Source of the DNA: Leuctra nigra
Lineage: Eukaryota > Arthropoda > Insecta > Plecoptera > Leuctridae
Direction of reading: 5' to 3'
Assembly (NCBI GenBank): GCA_934045905.1
Contig: OW203773.1
Coordinates: 22,927,246 to 22,991,245, forward strand
Length of the DNA stretch: 64,000 bases
The position numbers and the translations under genes were made by a program. Below are positions 11,890 to 23,600 of the stretch, piece after piece. The notes below the pieces were generated by a model. It was not told the DNA's origin, did not search any database, and saw only the letters and a program-made list of their open reading frames with translations. How positions within the stretch are numbered: the stretch's first letter is position 1; every line of letters starts with the position of its first letter.

Positions 11890-12338
11890 CTATGGTGCAG
11901 ACATCTTAGATTTTCTTGTAGCTCCAGTGGTAGAGCTTGTCTGACTACGTGTCACTCTTCTTTCTGTTGGTAAGTTCTGCGGGTTCACGTCAGTTCCCCT
12001 CTGCGATCTGACCTGCTGACGTGTGATTCTACGATCTGTCGATGATGTCATCCGGTCCGTTTCTGCGTTGCTAACTGGACTGTTTAGCGGTCCAACCTGA
12101 TGATCAGTGTCTTGAACATCTTCTGAGCAGTTTTCATTTTCACGATCTCTTCTTAGATCTAGGCTGGAAGCTTGAACAGAAGTGTTTTCTATCATATATT
12201 TAGATAAAGCTGGTATCCACGTAGCTGGTAGCCGTTTAGCATCATCTCTCTTGTTTATATTGTCCGGTCTTTTCATTATTTCGATTGCTTCTCGATATAT
12301 TCTTGGATAGAATTTCGGCTCCCGTGCTAACAATCTTG
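11890..12338 (-). mobile_element. Penelope-like retroelement fragment (C-terminal end of endonuclease region)
   Basis: The minus-strand frame contains PRIYREAIEIMKRPDNINK and LPATWIPAL, which resemble the REAIEI...NNFNR...LSxxWxPL block that closes the GIY-YIG endonuclease region of Penelope-like elements. A polar tail of about 100 residues follows, with repeated RRVTRSQ/RRITRQQ motifs, to the stop. The copy is cut off upstream at a TACAG-rich microsatellite, so the reverse transcriptase and the catalytic part of the nuclease are missing. The identification rests on pattern memory only. Confidence 0.55.
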
Positions 12339-12344
12339 TATTGT

Positions 12345-12440
12345 CTACAGTTTTACAGTTGCTCTACAGCTGTACAGTACAGTACAGTACTGTACAGTAC
12401 AGCTGTAGCTGTACAGCTTGCTCTACAGTTTTCTACACTT
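12345..12440. repeat. Self-complementary (TACAG/GTACT)n microsatellite
   Basis: GCTCTACAGCTGTACAGTAC and following bases form imperfect palindromes centred near 12390. It marks the truncation point of the Penelope-like fragment. Confidence 0.8.
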
Positions 12441-12988
12441 TACCGACTGAATTCTAATTTGCCTCATGTCTAGTAGATAGAGCCAGCGCTCAGTTCGGGA
12501 ATAACATTCATTTAAAATTGAAACATAATACATAGATAAATGATATGAAGAAGGGTTTGTTAATTATTTAATAAAACGCAACGGAAAATAAAATCTGTAC
12601 AACAAATGATAATTGTTTTTGATGCCTTGTAATATTCCTCCCATCAGTCCATACCCCATTTTTCTTGATTTTAACAGTAAATTGAACTAATAATCTACTG
12701 CCACTCTTATTTTATCATTTATTAATATCTATATCTAATTTATCTATATTTATTTATATCAATATTCATTTAAGAGAATTATTATAATTAAATTTTTATT
12801 ATAAATTATAGTAATTATATTATTTTATTTTATTATTTTATAATTTTATTTTACTCGAAACGTTGTCAATAAACGTTACATTGTTCAAACAATCTTTCTC
12901 TAAAATGAATATTTATAAATGTGACTGTTAAATTTAAATGTAGTTATAATATGTATCTCTATATCTACAATTTTTAAGGGGCCTGCGC
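12441..12988. other. No gene seen: AT-rich spacer
   Basis: It is strongly AT-rich, with a run of TTTATT/TTATAA repeats near 12780-12850. No supported feature. Confidence 0.5.
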
Positions 12989-12997
12989 TGCCCGGAC

Positions 12998-14215
12998 GCG
13001 TATTTCCGAAACATACATATATGTTAGTAAAACACACCGTTTTCACCCTCAAAAAAGAAACTTAAACGGAATTTAAAATTTAAATTTATGAATGAAAATG
13101 TTCACTTTTGAATGCGAAAATGGTGTGTTTTACCTACATATATGTTGTTATTTTTTAAAATAAGTTTTTTTAACACATAAAAAATTTAGGAATATTCGCT
13201 GTAGCTTTGTCTGACATGTATACTTTTGTGCACCCATTATGGATAAGTACCCATTTTATGCGGTTATGAGATGGTTACAATCAACTTTTAGCAATGCCAA
13301 TGATAACCAAAAATATAGGTTTAATATTTGTAAATTTTTAAATACCTATGTTGTACTACATTACTATTGTGTCCTTGCTGTCAATTGTGGATTTCATTTT
13401 TGTCTTTTTTTGAAAACAGTGTTAATATTTTATTAACTATTGAATAAAATTTTGTATTACTTTTTCAATAGTCGAATTTATGAGAAAATATAAGAATTAC
13501 CCGACATGTCTTATTTTATTCATAACATTCCTTTTGTGGCTGAAACTGTTTTTAGAATTGGTTGTACTTTATGCATACCTATGAAAAATATCAGTTGTAT
13601 TTTTTAAGTACCTAACTACATTCATACCTTACATGGCATTGGACGTCTTAGTCTATTAGAAATTAAATCACGCAACGATTTGATAACTCATTTCTTTATA
13701 ATACTATCCATAAGGAAAAATTAAACCCTCAATAACTTGTATAATTTTCAATCGAATTAGCTAAACATTTCAGAATGTCATGTAGACAATGGCCTCACAA
13801 AATCAGTTCTAAGTTCTAACGGATTAACTGTGTGAGCTCTAGGCCATTTCAAAATAATAAAAAAATCAGAACACAGTATGCATTTCTTTGACGTAGATTT
13901 GACGTTGACGTTTCTTTGACAAGATTGTAAAAAACGTTTACCATGCAATAAAATAATCACTTTATTTTATTGATACATTATATGTAAGTACGCTTGTAAA
14001 TATAACGCAGCTATGGATAAGTGTGAATATAAATATATCAATGATTTAATGTTATTACGTGTTTAGCTAATGATGCAGATACTTTCTCAAATATAATTGA
14101 GGCATTTGTTATTTTTATACATTTAAAAATCTACCGCCACTTGCGTGAGGGAGGAGTCACAATCGTATATATATATAACATAGGGACCGAAATCGTGTAT
14201 GTTTCGGAAATACGC
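12998..14215. mobile_element. DNA transposon with 20-bp inverted repeats and perfect 9-bp target duplication (Mutator-like)
   Basis: The left end GCGTATTTCCGAAACATACA and the right end are exact reverse complements over 20 bases. TGCCCGGAC lies directly outside both ends (12989-12997 and 14216-14224). A 9-bp duplication points to a Mutator-like (MULE) element. Inside, a subterminal segment near 13020-13050 is repeated inverted near 13100-13140. The 1218-bp interior has no credible transposase frame, so it is non-autonomous. The element at 19704-20493 shares the terminal GCGTATTTCC. Confidence 0.8.
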
Positions 14216-14449
14216 TGCCCGGACCCGCGTATTGTTGTGAGGCCCTCCCGCAGACCCAAATCAGACCTAAGGTTATAATAGTTTACCTTCTACTATTGCC
14301 TACCTAAGAATCCACACAACCAACTTGATTTAAAATAATTAAGATGCGTCATCAAACATCTGAAAATAAATACAAAAATATGCATACATTATAAAAGATT
14401 TTCTCGGTACAGGCAATTAAAAAAGTAAGGGGTATCTCTCGAATTTTCT

Positions 14450-14659
14450 TCAGTCTCGAATTAGTTGAGTTGCATGAATGATGTCTTTTGTCTCTCTCCT
14501 TCTGATCCTCCTGGTACCAATGTAGTTGATGATAGACAAGGACAGCATGGAGACGCCCACGAGAGCGAAGATGAAGATCAGAGCTTGTTGAATCAGAGGC
14601 CCTGTTGAGTTCAGCAAGTGGAGCAGCGTCAAGATGTAGGCGGGCAGCTCGTTGACGGC
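14450..14659 (-). CDS. CD36-family receptor, last exon: second transmembrane segment and tail
   Basis: Acceptor CTGCTCCAG. It encodes AVNELPAYILTLLHLLNSTG, then ALIFIFALVGVSMLSLSII, a membrane helix, then a 23-residue tail beginning GTRRIRRRE, and TGA at 14450. The basic residues after the helix fit a cytosolic tail. The 5' part of this exon is tandemly repeated upstream. Confidence 0.92.
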   Translation of the reverse strand, partial: AVNELPAYILTLLHLLNSTGPLIQQALIFIFALVGVSMLSLSIINYIGTRRIRRRETKDIIHATQLIRD

Positions 14660-17600
14660 CTGGAGCAGGGGAAAGTAGGGTTAGAGTTCATTGAGACACA
14701 GTACTCTTGGACACTAGAGAGCAAAGATGAAGATGAGAGCTTGTTGAATCAGAGGACCTGTTGAGTTCAGCAAGTGGAGCAGCGTCAAGATGTAGTCGGG
14801 CAGCTCGTTGACGGCCTGGATCAGGGGAAAGTAGGGTTAGAGTTCATTGAGCCACAATACTCTTGGACACTAGAGCCACGAGAGCGAAGATGAAGATGAG
14901 AGCTTGTTGAATCAGAGGACCTGTTGAGTTCAGCAAGTGGAGCAGCGTCAAGATGTAGGCGGGCAGCTCGTTGACGGCCTGAAGCAGGGGAAAGTAGGGT
15001 TAGAGTTCATTGAGACACAGTACTCTTGGACACTAGAGAGCAAAGATGAAGATGAGAGCTTGTTGAATCAGAGGACCTGTTGAGTTCAGCAAGTGGAGCA
15101 GCGTCAAGATGTAGGCGGGCAGCTCGTTGACGGCCTGGAGCAGGGCAAAGTAGGGTTAGAGTTCATTGAGACACAGTACTCTTGGACACTAGAGAGCAAA
15201 GATGAAGATGAGAGCTTGTTGAATCAGAGGACCTGTTGAGTTCAGCAAGTGGAGCAGCGTCAAGATGTAGCCGGGCAGCTCGTTGACGGCCTGGAACAGG
15301 GCAAAGTAGGGTTAGAGTTACATTGAATCTGTATAGTCACGGAATTATATTAGGTAAACGCTCCTTCTTCCTTTCCATGCATTTACTTTAGTTTAGGCTC
15401 CTCCCCCTCGACCCGTAACACTGGCAAAGTAGTTTGAATGTGGGGGCGGGGAGGGGGGGGGGGGGGGGGTGATAGGAGCGTTTACCGAATACATACTTTC
15501 CGTGACTGTACTTAGTATGACAAGTTCTGTAACGTTCTGGCTTTGTCCTTAAGGTGACATAAGCGCTCGACCGTTTTAGAAAATTGAGAGAGATTTTTTT
15601 TTTTCATAAGTGGGTGTGACTTTGATAGGATGATCACATGATCAGTCTGATTGTATATTAAAAACCGCGCGAAACTACGAAATTTCCTATACGATTGGAG
15701 AAATTAGTCAGATACTCGGACTCGCAAGAGTTAAGGTTGGGTAAGGCAACCCCACCTGCTGATTCAGAATGCGTCCCGATAGCTTAATGGTTAAAGCATA
15801 GGGCCGGTAACCTGAAGGATCTGGGTTCGATTCCTAGTCGGGGTGCGCGTTTTTATTTCGCAGGTTACCTCTGAAACACCATCCCTAAGTGAGAGATTCA
15901 CTAAATTTCCATCATTATCAAACTACCCGTGAAACAATTGATATCAAATTTTTATTATGATTAGATAAAATACTAACTTAGGGTTATCACATTCACTTGG
16001 AACGTTTTTAAAATTGAATTTCATACGGCACCCAGGGAGACAAGAAAATATACAATTTTTACCAAAAATCAACTAAATATTAATAATTAACAGCAAAAAA
16101 TAAAAAATTACCAAGTTATAACGCTAAGTTTGTCTTTTATCTAATCATGGTTAAAATTTCAAATCATTTCGTCAACCTATTTTGTCTCCAATCGTATGCA
16201 AAAGAGTGCCTGCAACACGCAGTAAAATTGCTCGCACTTGCAGCAGCTTATTATCTCTCATCTTTCTAGATTAGACTGATAACTTACTATCTCGAACCAG
16301 TAGACAGGAATGATCATGTTTGCGAAAAGCGCTGCTCGACTGTTGTATTTTGTGTTCTTTGCAATCATGTTGAATTGGACCCTGAAATGAAACTCCAGTG
16401 GAATTCCAGTCTCCTGAAAAACAAAATAAATTATTAAGTTCCGTATTTAAGTCACTCTTCCGTGCCTGTATTATTTATAACCCCATCAAATTTCACATAT
16501 TAAATAAACCTTTTCCAAAAGTACCTATGTCTCTGATTTCTCTAAAAGGTAACATATTTTCAGATAGGTAAAGGTAATTTAAATCAAATGACATTGGTCT
16601 ATAAAGTTACATCTATTTTATCAGGGAAATTGAATCACAGTAGATAGGCGCATATATTATTTGTTGATCAAATAAATAATGTAATTGGCTTAAAAATAGA
16701 TAATTTTATAAATGTTTTACATTTAGTATTTCGTACAGATAATTTTCTTCAGAAAATGTGTTCCTAAACATTTAAACTTATAGTTTTAAGATAAGTACAA
16801 TTGAAATGTTGCAATGCTTTAGAATGACATGAGATGACACATAATATTTGTAAAGTGTAGAAACAGGGATGGAATACATCCCCAAATACATGGTTCAATT
16901 TGCTTGTTTACCAACTGTTAAGCAATAGCTGATTAAACTGCATTAAAAAATCTAGTAGGTAGAGTATTAAAAATTATCAATCATCTATTACATTAAAACA
17001 ATTCAAAGTTTTAGGGTATGCGTCATGTTTTATATACAATTATTTATTTCTCAACAGTTTAGATTTTAATTTCAATTTCTTCTTCCGGACAAAAATTATC
17101 TAATGTCCATCAAAACGAAAACAATTAGAAGCCTGAAAACAACCTAAAGATTTTGAAATTAAAATCGAACTATTGACAGAATAAAAAAAATTATGTTAAA
17201 TAGTCATGAAACTTTAAAAACATGTTAAACTTTTACATTATTACCTCTTTAACATATGGCTCGTATCTTATGTAAATATATACTGGTTTGAAAACTGCGA
17301 CTTCGAGCACATCATTAAGTCACGTGACTGTATGACGTCACTTACCGGCTGCACGATGAAGGCCGTGTCGTGTTTCTCCTTATCGGGCGACAAACCATCC
17401 ACTGCTTCCAGAAGACTCGGGTCAGCGTTGTAGAAATGCGGCTGCGACCATCCGGTAGGCATTCCTGTGACATAGCATTAGTCACTCACTGGCTGATGGG
17501 GACATGGGAGGGGGGGGGGGGGGGGTCGCCCTCCCCATGGACGCCGGGAAAACATAACAAAATTGTCGTGTTTTAAAATAGTTTTAATTTAGTAAAGAAA

Positions 17601-20600
17601 AAATTTCAACAAAAATTAATTTGTAATTGTCAAAAAAAAATGCCCTGCGGGGCATAGAAAATTTAAGTAGAAATTGTTAAGGTGATACTAGCGCTCGGCC
17701 GTTTTAGAAAATTGAGAGAGAAAAATTGTTTCATTAGTGAGTGTAACTTTTACAGGATGTTCACATGATCATAGTCTGATTGTATATTAGTAGCCCTTTT
17801 TAATTTTTGCTTATTGCATCGTTAATTAGGCGCCGGTTATTCAACAAAACCGCGCAAAAATATGAAATTTGCGATACGATTGGAGACCAAACCAGTAAAC
17901 CAATTGATCTCAAGTTTTAATCATGATTAGATGAAAGACAAACTTAGGGTTATCCCTTGGCACATTTTTGAAATTTAACTTTATACGGCGCCCAGGGAGA
18001 CGAGAAAATAGCTATTTTTCACCAAAAATCCACTAATTATTACTAATTAACGAAACAAAAAATTAAAAATGAACCAAAAGATAACCCTAAGTTTGTATTT
18101 TATCTAATCACGATTAAAATTTCAAACAATTTAATCTACCCATTTCGTCTCCAATCGTATCGCAAAAAAATACGAAAAATATAATTTTTTTCTTTTAAAT
18201 ATTTTTTAACTTTCCTCACAGAAAATGGGTATCAAAACCCCTCCCCAAGTTGCATCACAGTGGAGTAAATAATCAGTCAACAATATTTCCACATTTTGGG
18301 ACACAGTTTCTACCGCAGAACATCAGGGTTTAATTATTATTATTATTATTATTTATTTTAAAATGTACATACATACAGAGGTACACTTACCGGTAGCGAG
18401 TATAGGGCAAGCCCCGTAACACATGTGCCTCGCTACCGGCTTATAGTCAAAACAAGAACAATATACAACACAATATACACAATAAATACCACGTATTATA
18501 AACGTGAAAGTCAATAAATTAGTCCAATTAAAAATAAAACTATACACAGTAATAAAACCCTCGGTTAAAAGTAACATATTATTGCACTGACTGTATACCT
18601 AACCATTAACATATCTATCAACTAAGTAACTGCGAATTTTAGTTTTAAAAGTTTTAAAACTCTCTTCCTGCCTAATATGTGCAGGAAGAGAATTAAAATA
18701 TTGCACAGTTCTAAAATAAAACCCCTGCTGGTAATCAGTTGTCCTGGCAAATGGTGGAATGAACCCCCCATTCACACTATGCCGCGACCTGGATAATGCA
18801 TTTATGGTCACACGAACAAAGGGATCAATTTCAATAATATTTAACAACATTTTCTTAAAAAATAAAACATCAATTTCCCTCAATAGGTCGTCAATAGATA
18901 ACATGCAACACATAATGCGCCTATCCTTCTTTGATAAGTCTGGCCTTCCAGTAATAAACTTACTTGCCCTATCTTGTATAGCTTCAAGTTTTTAAATATT
19001 ATTCAAGCTGGAAGGGTGCCACGCAGGGCAACCGTATGTTAAGATGGGTCTAACCAAACCCAAGTACACAGTCCTCTTAACATTAGGTCTTGCGCTCTGT
19101 AGAATCCTAGAAATGAACCCAAGAGCCTTCGCTGCTTTCACCCTAACCCTCTCAGCCTGAATATTCCACTTCATTTGAGAAGTGACCGTTACCCCCAAGA
19201 TACACATAGTTTGACCACCAACTATACGATTGCCATTTATGTGGTAAACCGACTCAACCGTTGTTTTGGCACGGGATATCTGCATGTATTGGCACTTGTT
19301 TTGGTTTAGTGCTAAAACATTGATGTTACACCACTGTTCAATCTTCATCAAATCCGATCTTAGGATTTGCTCATCTGCCGGAGATTTGATGTGTCTGTAA
19401 ATCGTGCAGTCGTCCGCGTACTGACACATGGTCGATTCCACGCATTGGGGCAAATCCAGCATAAAAGTCGTAAACAGCAGGGGGCCGAGGACCGAGCCCT
19501 GAGGTACCCCTGACATAACATCCTGCTCAGCAGAACAAATACCATTGAATAGTACCCTCATCTTGCGACCAACAAGGAAACTCGCCATCCATTGCAGCAA
19601 ATTACCCGACACGTTGTACATCATCAGTTTGTCTAGTAGTCGGCCATGATGAACGCGATCGAAGGCTTTCGCCCAGTCTAAGGATAATACATCGACGCGG
19701 GCGGCGTATTTCCAAAGTATACCCAGCCCCAGCGCACCGGCGACTGATTGGTGTGTCTTGGTCACGTGGTCGATGGTTGAATGATCACCTCGGTCGCGAA
19801 ACTGAAACTTATCTGTCAAAACATCTCAACCCATCACGGTCAAAGATAAATAAGTTAAGTTATCCACGGAGGAAACGAAGATGATACGTATTAAATGTGC
19901 ATCTTAAAGTGTTTTTAATGCTCTGCGTATTGTCTTTCTCAATAGCCCATTAGTATAGTTGCTTCCATAGAAGACTAACAAGTTGGACACTTTTTAACCT
20001 CACAATCGTCAGTGTCAGTTCACACCACACTTTCAGTGACTGACATTTACTATTTTGCAAATTGCGGGTGAATAATCTTAACACATGTAGATGAGTGACA
20101 CAATCTATTTGTGTCAGAGTTATGCATTATGTCACAATGTCAACGTTTCTTCGCACCAATAAATAGTTTGCAGCTTACGTTGAACTTTAGAAGATAGCGC
20201 CATAGATTTCTTCAATAATAGTTAGTAATAACGAAAGGATAGTAAAACGATATGAATAGGATTGCAGGTCTCAATATGGACAGACATCAATCAAAGGATT
20301 TTCTCTCATTATACATTTCGAAGAATTTTTCTTAGTGCGTGGCTGTTGAGATGGTGTTGAGATCTGGGTTGAGATGTTTTGACAGATAACTTTCAGTTTC
20401 GCAACCTATGTGATCATTTAATTAAGACCACGTGACCAAGACACACCAATCAGTCGACGGTGCGCTGGGGCTGGGTATACTTTGGAAATACGCATCCGGG
20501 CGCCCGGCACCTTATCCAGGATGTGTTGCCATTCATCGACCGCCCCAGCAAGCATCGTGACACAAGACCTTCCCGGAAGAAAGCCATGTTGTTGGCTATT

Positions 20601-23600
20601 AATAACCTTCAATTCTTTCAAGTGGTCTAGTAGTTGTGTAGACACAACCTTTTCCATTACTTTGCACACAATGGAGGTTAGCGAAATGGGACGGTAATTA
20701 GATATTTTATTTTTATTTCCTGCTTTATATATGGGAACAACATTTGCCTGTTTCCATTGTTCTGGAATCGCCCCAACCATTAGGGACGTTTGAAACAAGG
20801 AACTTAACGATGGAGCCAGCTCAGTTGCACACTCATGAAGAATTTTTGCCGGTATCTGATCCGGTCCAGTAGCACCGGTTTTATCCTCTTTAGCTGCCTC
20901 ACCACCTCACTGGAATTGAAGTCAATCGTCTCAAGCGATATCCCCGTCGGGTCTCCCGCTGAATGCCGCGAAGATTGATTGATAAAGTCACCCCCGTCTT
21001 TGGTATAATTTGCATGGAAATGAAGGGCAAAATTATCAGCAATTTTTTGTGAATCGTTTTCCAGAACACTATTTATATTGAAATGTTGAGGCGCAGAGCT
21101 TCCAGTCTTGCCATGGATAAATCTCCACAGCTTCTTCCCATCATCAACACCAAGCTTCCAGATGAATTCCTCATGAGCAGCTCTTGCTTCATTCTTCACT
21201 TTATTTCGTGCAGTTCTATAACGTTCCCAATTATGCGTTGTCTTACACTTTCTCCATTTCCTGTAGAGGTAGTCCCTTTTATGTATGCGCCTAATGATTT
21301 CTCCACTGATCCAAGGTGCCCTCCTCCTTGCACTCACAACTCCACACGGAACAGCTTCATCTACGCACTCCCAGAAGACCTTCTTCCAGTACGACCACTT
21401 AGCCTCCAAGTCCTGGAAGTCCACGCATGCCTGTGGCATGCGGTAATTGCCAATCAGCTTTGCGAAAGTTTCTTGTAACTCGCCGTACTAGCTTTTGCCT
21501 GGGTGGATGCCATTGAAGTTGGAAAGACACCGCCATATGGTCACTAACGCCCGGGATGACCTCGAGATTTATTAGTTTTGATGGATTATTTGTCAGCACA
21601 AGATCAAGTACCGACCGTGACGTTGCAGAGATACGAGTTGCCTCACGAACCATTTGATGTGGAACCAGATTAAGGAATGCCGATAAAAATGTATCTGCTA
21701 TCCTATTCGCCGCCCTCATACAACCATCCGAAGTTGACCAATCAATGTCCAGATTAAAATCTCCACAAAGATAGATGCCAGCATATTCATGCTGCACAGC
21801 TTCCACTCTCTCTATTGAATCAAGTAAATCCTTATTCATCACCTCGTCAGATCCGGGCGCTCGGTACGCCGACCCTATCAGGATCTTCTCAGAACCACAC
21901 GTAATCGAAACCCACACAATTTCAGACGCGTTCTCGAGGTCGGTCATACGTGTTGGTTGCAAAACGGGCTTCACAGCCAATAGGACGCCACCTCCCCGTT
22001 TTGGCTCCTTTAATCCACCTTGCGTTCTGTCCTGGCGAAACACAGTGTAGCAGTCAGATAGGATTTCCGCATCACAAATAGCTGAAGTCAGCCACGTCTC
22101 ACACACACATATGATTGAAGGATCCAATGCTTCTATCCAGGAGTGAATAAGAGCATGTTTCTTCTTATCCTTCAGACTTCTGGCATTGAAAGACAGGCAG
22201 GTTAACTTTCCGCGGGAACCTAGCCCATTTGTCCGCGGCTCGGTAGAGGAATCAACTGAGCTGGTGCTGGTATCGAAGAAGGATCCCGAAAACTGCGGAA
22301 GGGTACATCCCCAGCAAAGCCACTTGGATGTTTTCTTGAGCTTTGCGCACGTTCTATGCGCTGTGACGTCACAATTCGAACAATTCAGTATCACCTGATT
22401 CATAGCACAGAAAGGCCCCGGATTCAGCTCAATGTCTCCACTCAAAGCTAACAGCAAAAGTCCCGAAACGCAAATATTCTGCTTCGACATTCGAGAGGTT
22501 AAATTTCGCGCGCCTGGCTTCCCGCGCACTCGTCGCAGCTTCTTGGACTCGCCCGAGCCCAGGTATGTTGGGTAGCGGTTGTAAACACATACCTGCATCG
22601 CCGACAGAGAACAACTCGTTCGCGTAATGCATAAATATCCAACGTCAAAAGACAATTGTAACTTAGCAGCATATGTTGTCACACTTAACTCACGATTTGG
22701 CACCTTTGCAGCAATTACCGACACTCTCATCACTAAGAAAAACAGTAATATACGTAGCACAACTACCACCGAACTACCATGGGCGGCCATCTTCTATCGA
22801 GTCTCGAGTGTATATTATTCGTACGAGTCAGTGAGTACCAACTGCTAGCAACAAACTCCCTGCTCACCGAAGAAGCATGGCGACACGTCAGTCACGCCCC
22901 GGGGTGGACAGGCTTCCTCGTCAGGTTGGCAGTAACAGCTGTTGTCGGGGCTGGCGTTGTCGAAGATGTCTTCTGGTAGCTTGTACCAGTAGGCCGGTAG
23001 ACCTGATGCGTGGGTGGCGGAGTGGTTGTAGATGAACGGGATTGTGCGACACATGTTCTTTCTGTACAGCACGAACCGGTCCTCGGGCGTCAGGTGTCTG
23101 CAAATATTACATCAGGTGATACTAGCGCTCAACCGATTTAGAAAATTGGGAGAGAGAAATTGTCTCATAAGTGGGTGTAACTTTGATAGGATGTTCACAT
23201 AATCAGTCTGATTGAATATTTAAGTATTTAAAAATTATGATACAATAAAACCCTTAAACAGTACCTAAATGTTTCCATAATCTAAACTTTGGATTAAGAT
23301 AGTTCTTATAATGTATTTCTTACATTGCAACAACTTCGTAGCACCGACCTTTTGATAATAATTCCGTCCGTAGCACTTCCTCTCAATGTGTTGCACGCTT
23401 TATGTGTAGTGCTGTCATCTGGATCATATCCCCACTGGTCCATGCCTGGGTTGCCGTTGTAGGTGTCAATACTGAGTGGCTGGATCACTTCTCCAGTGGC
23501 AGGGTCAGTCTTGGACTCGTCGTTGATGTTCATAGTCTCTGTGTTGTCTCCCTCAGCATACATCTGTAACGTGAACATATCTTGTCATCTGGATCATATC

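Noticed and set aside
15773..15844. A working tRNA-Thr gene
   Set aside because: The cloverleaf has a mismatch in the anticodon stem, C in place of T33, several wobble pairs, and lies inside a repeat. A SINE head or pseudogene is more likely.
18992..19819. A continuous 275-codon reverse transcriptase frame
   Set aside because: Its first 38 or so codons lie in the inverted repeat of a DNA element inserted in the LINE; only the part below 19704 is reverse transcriptase.
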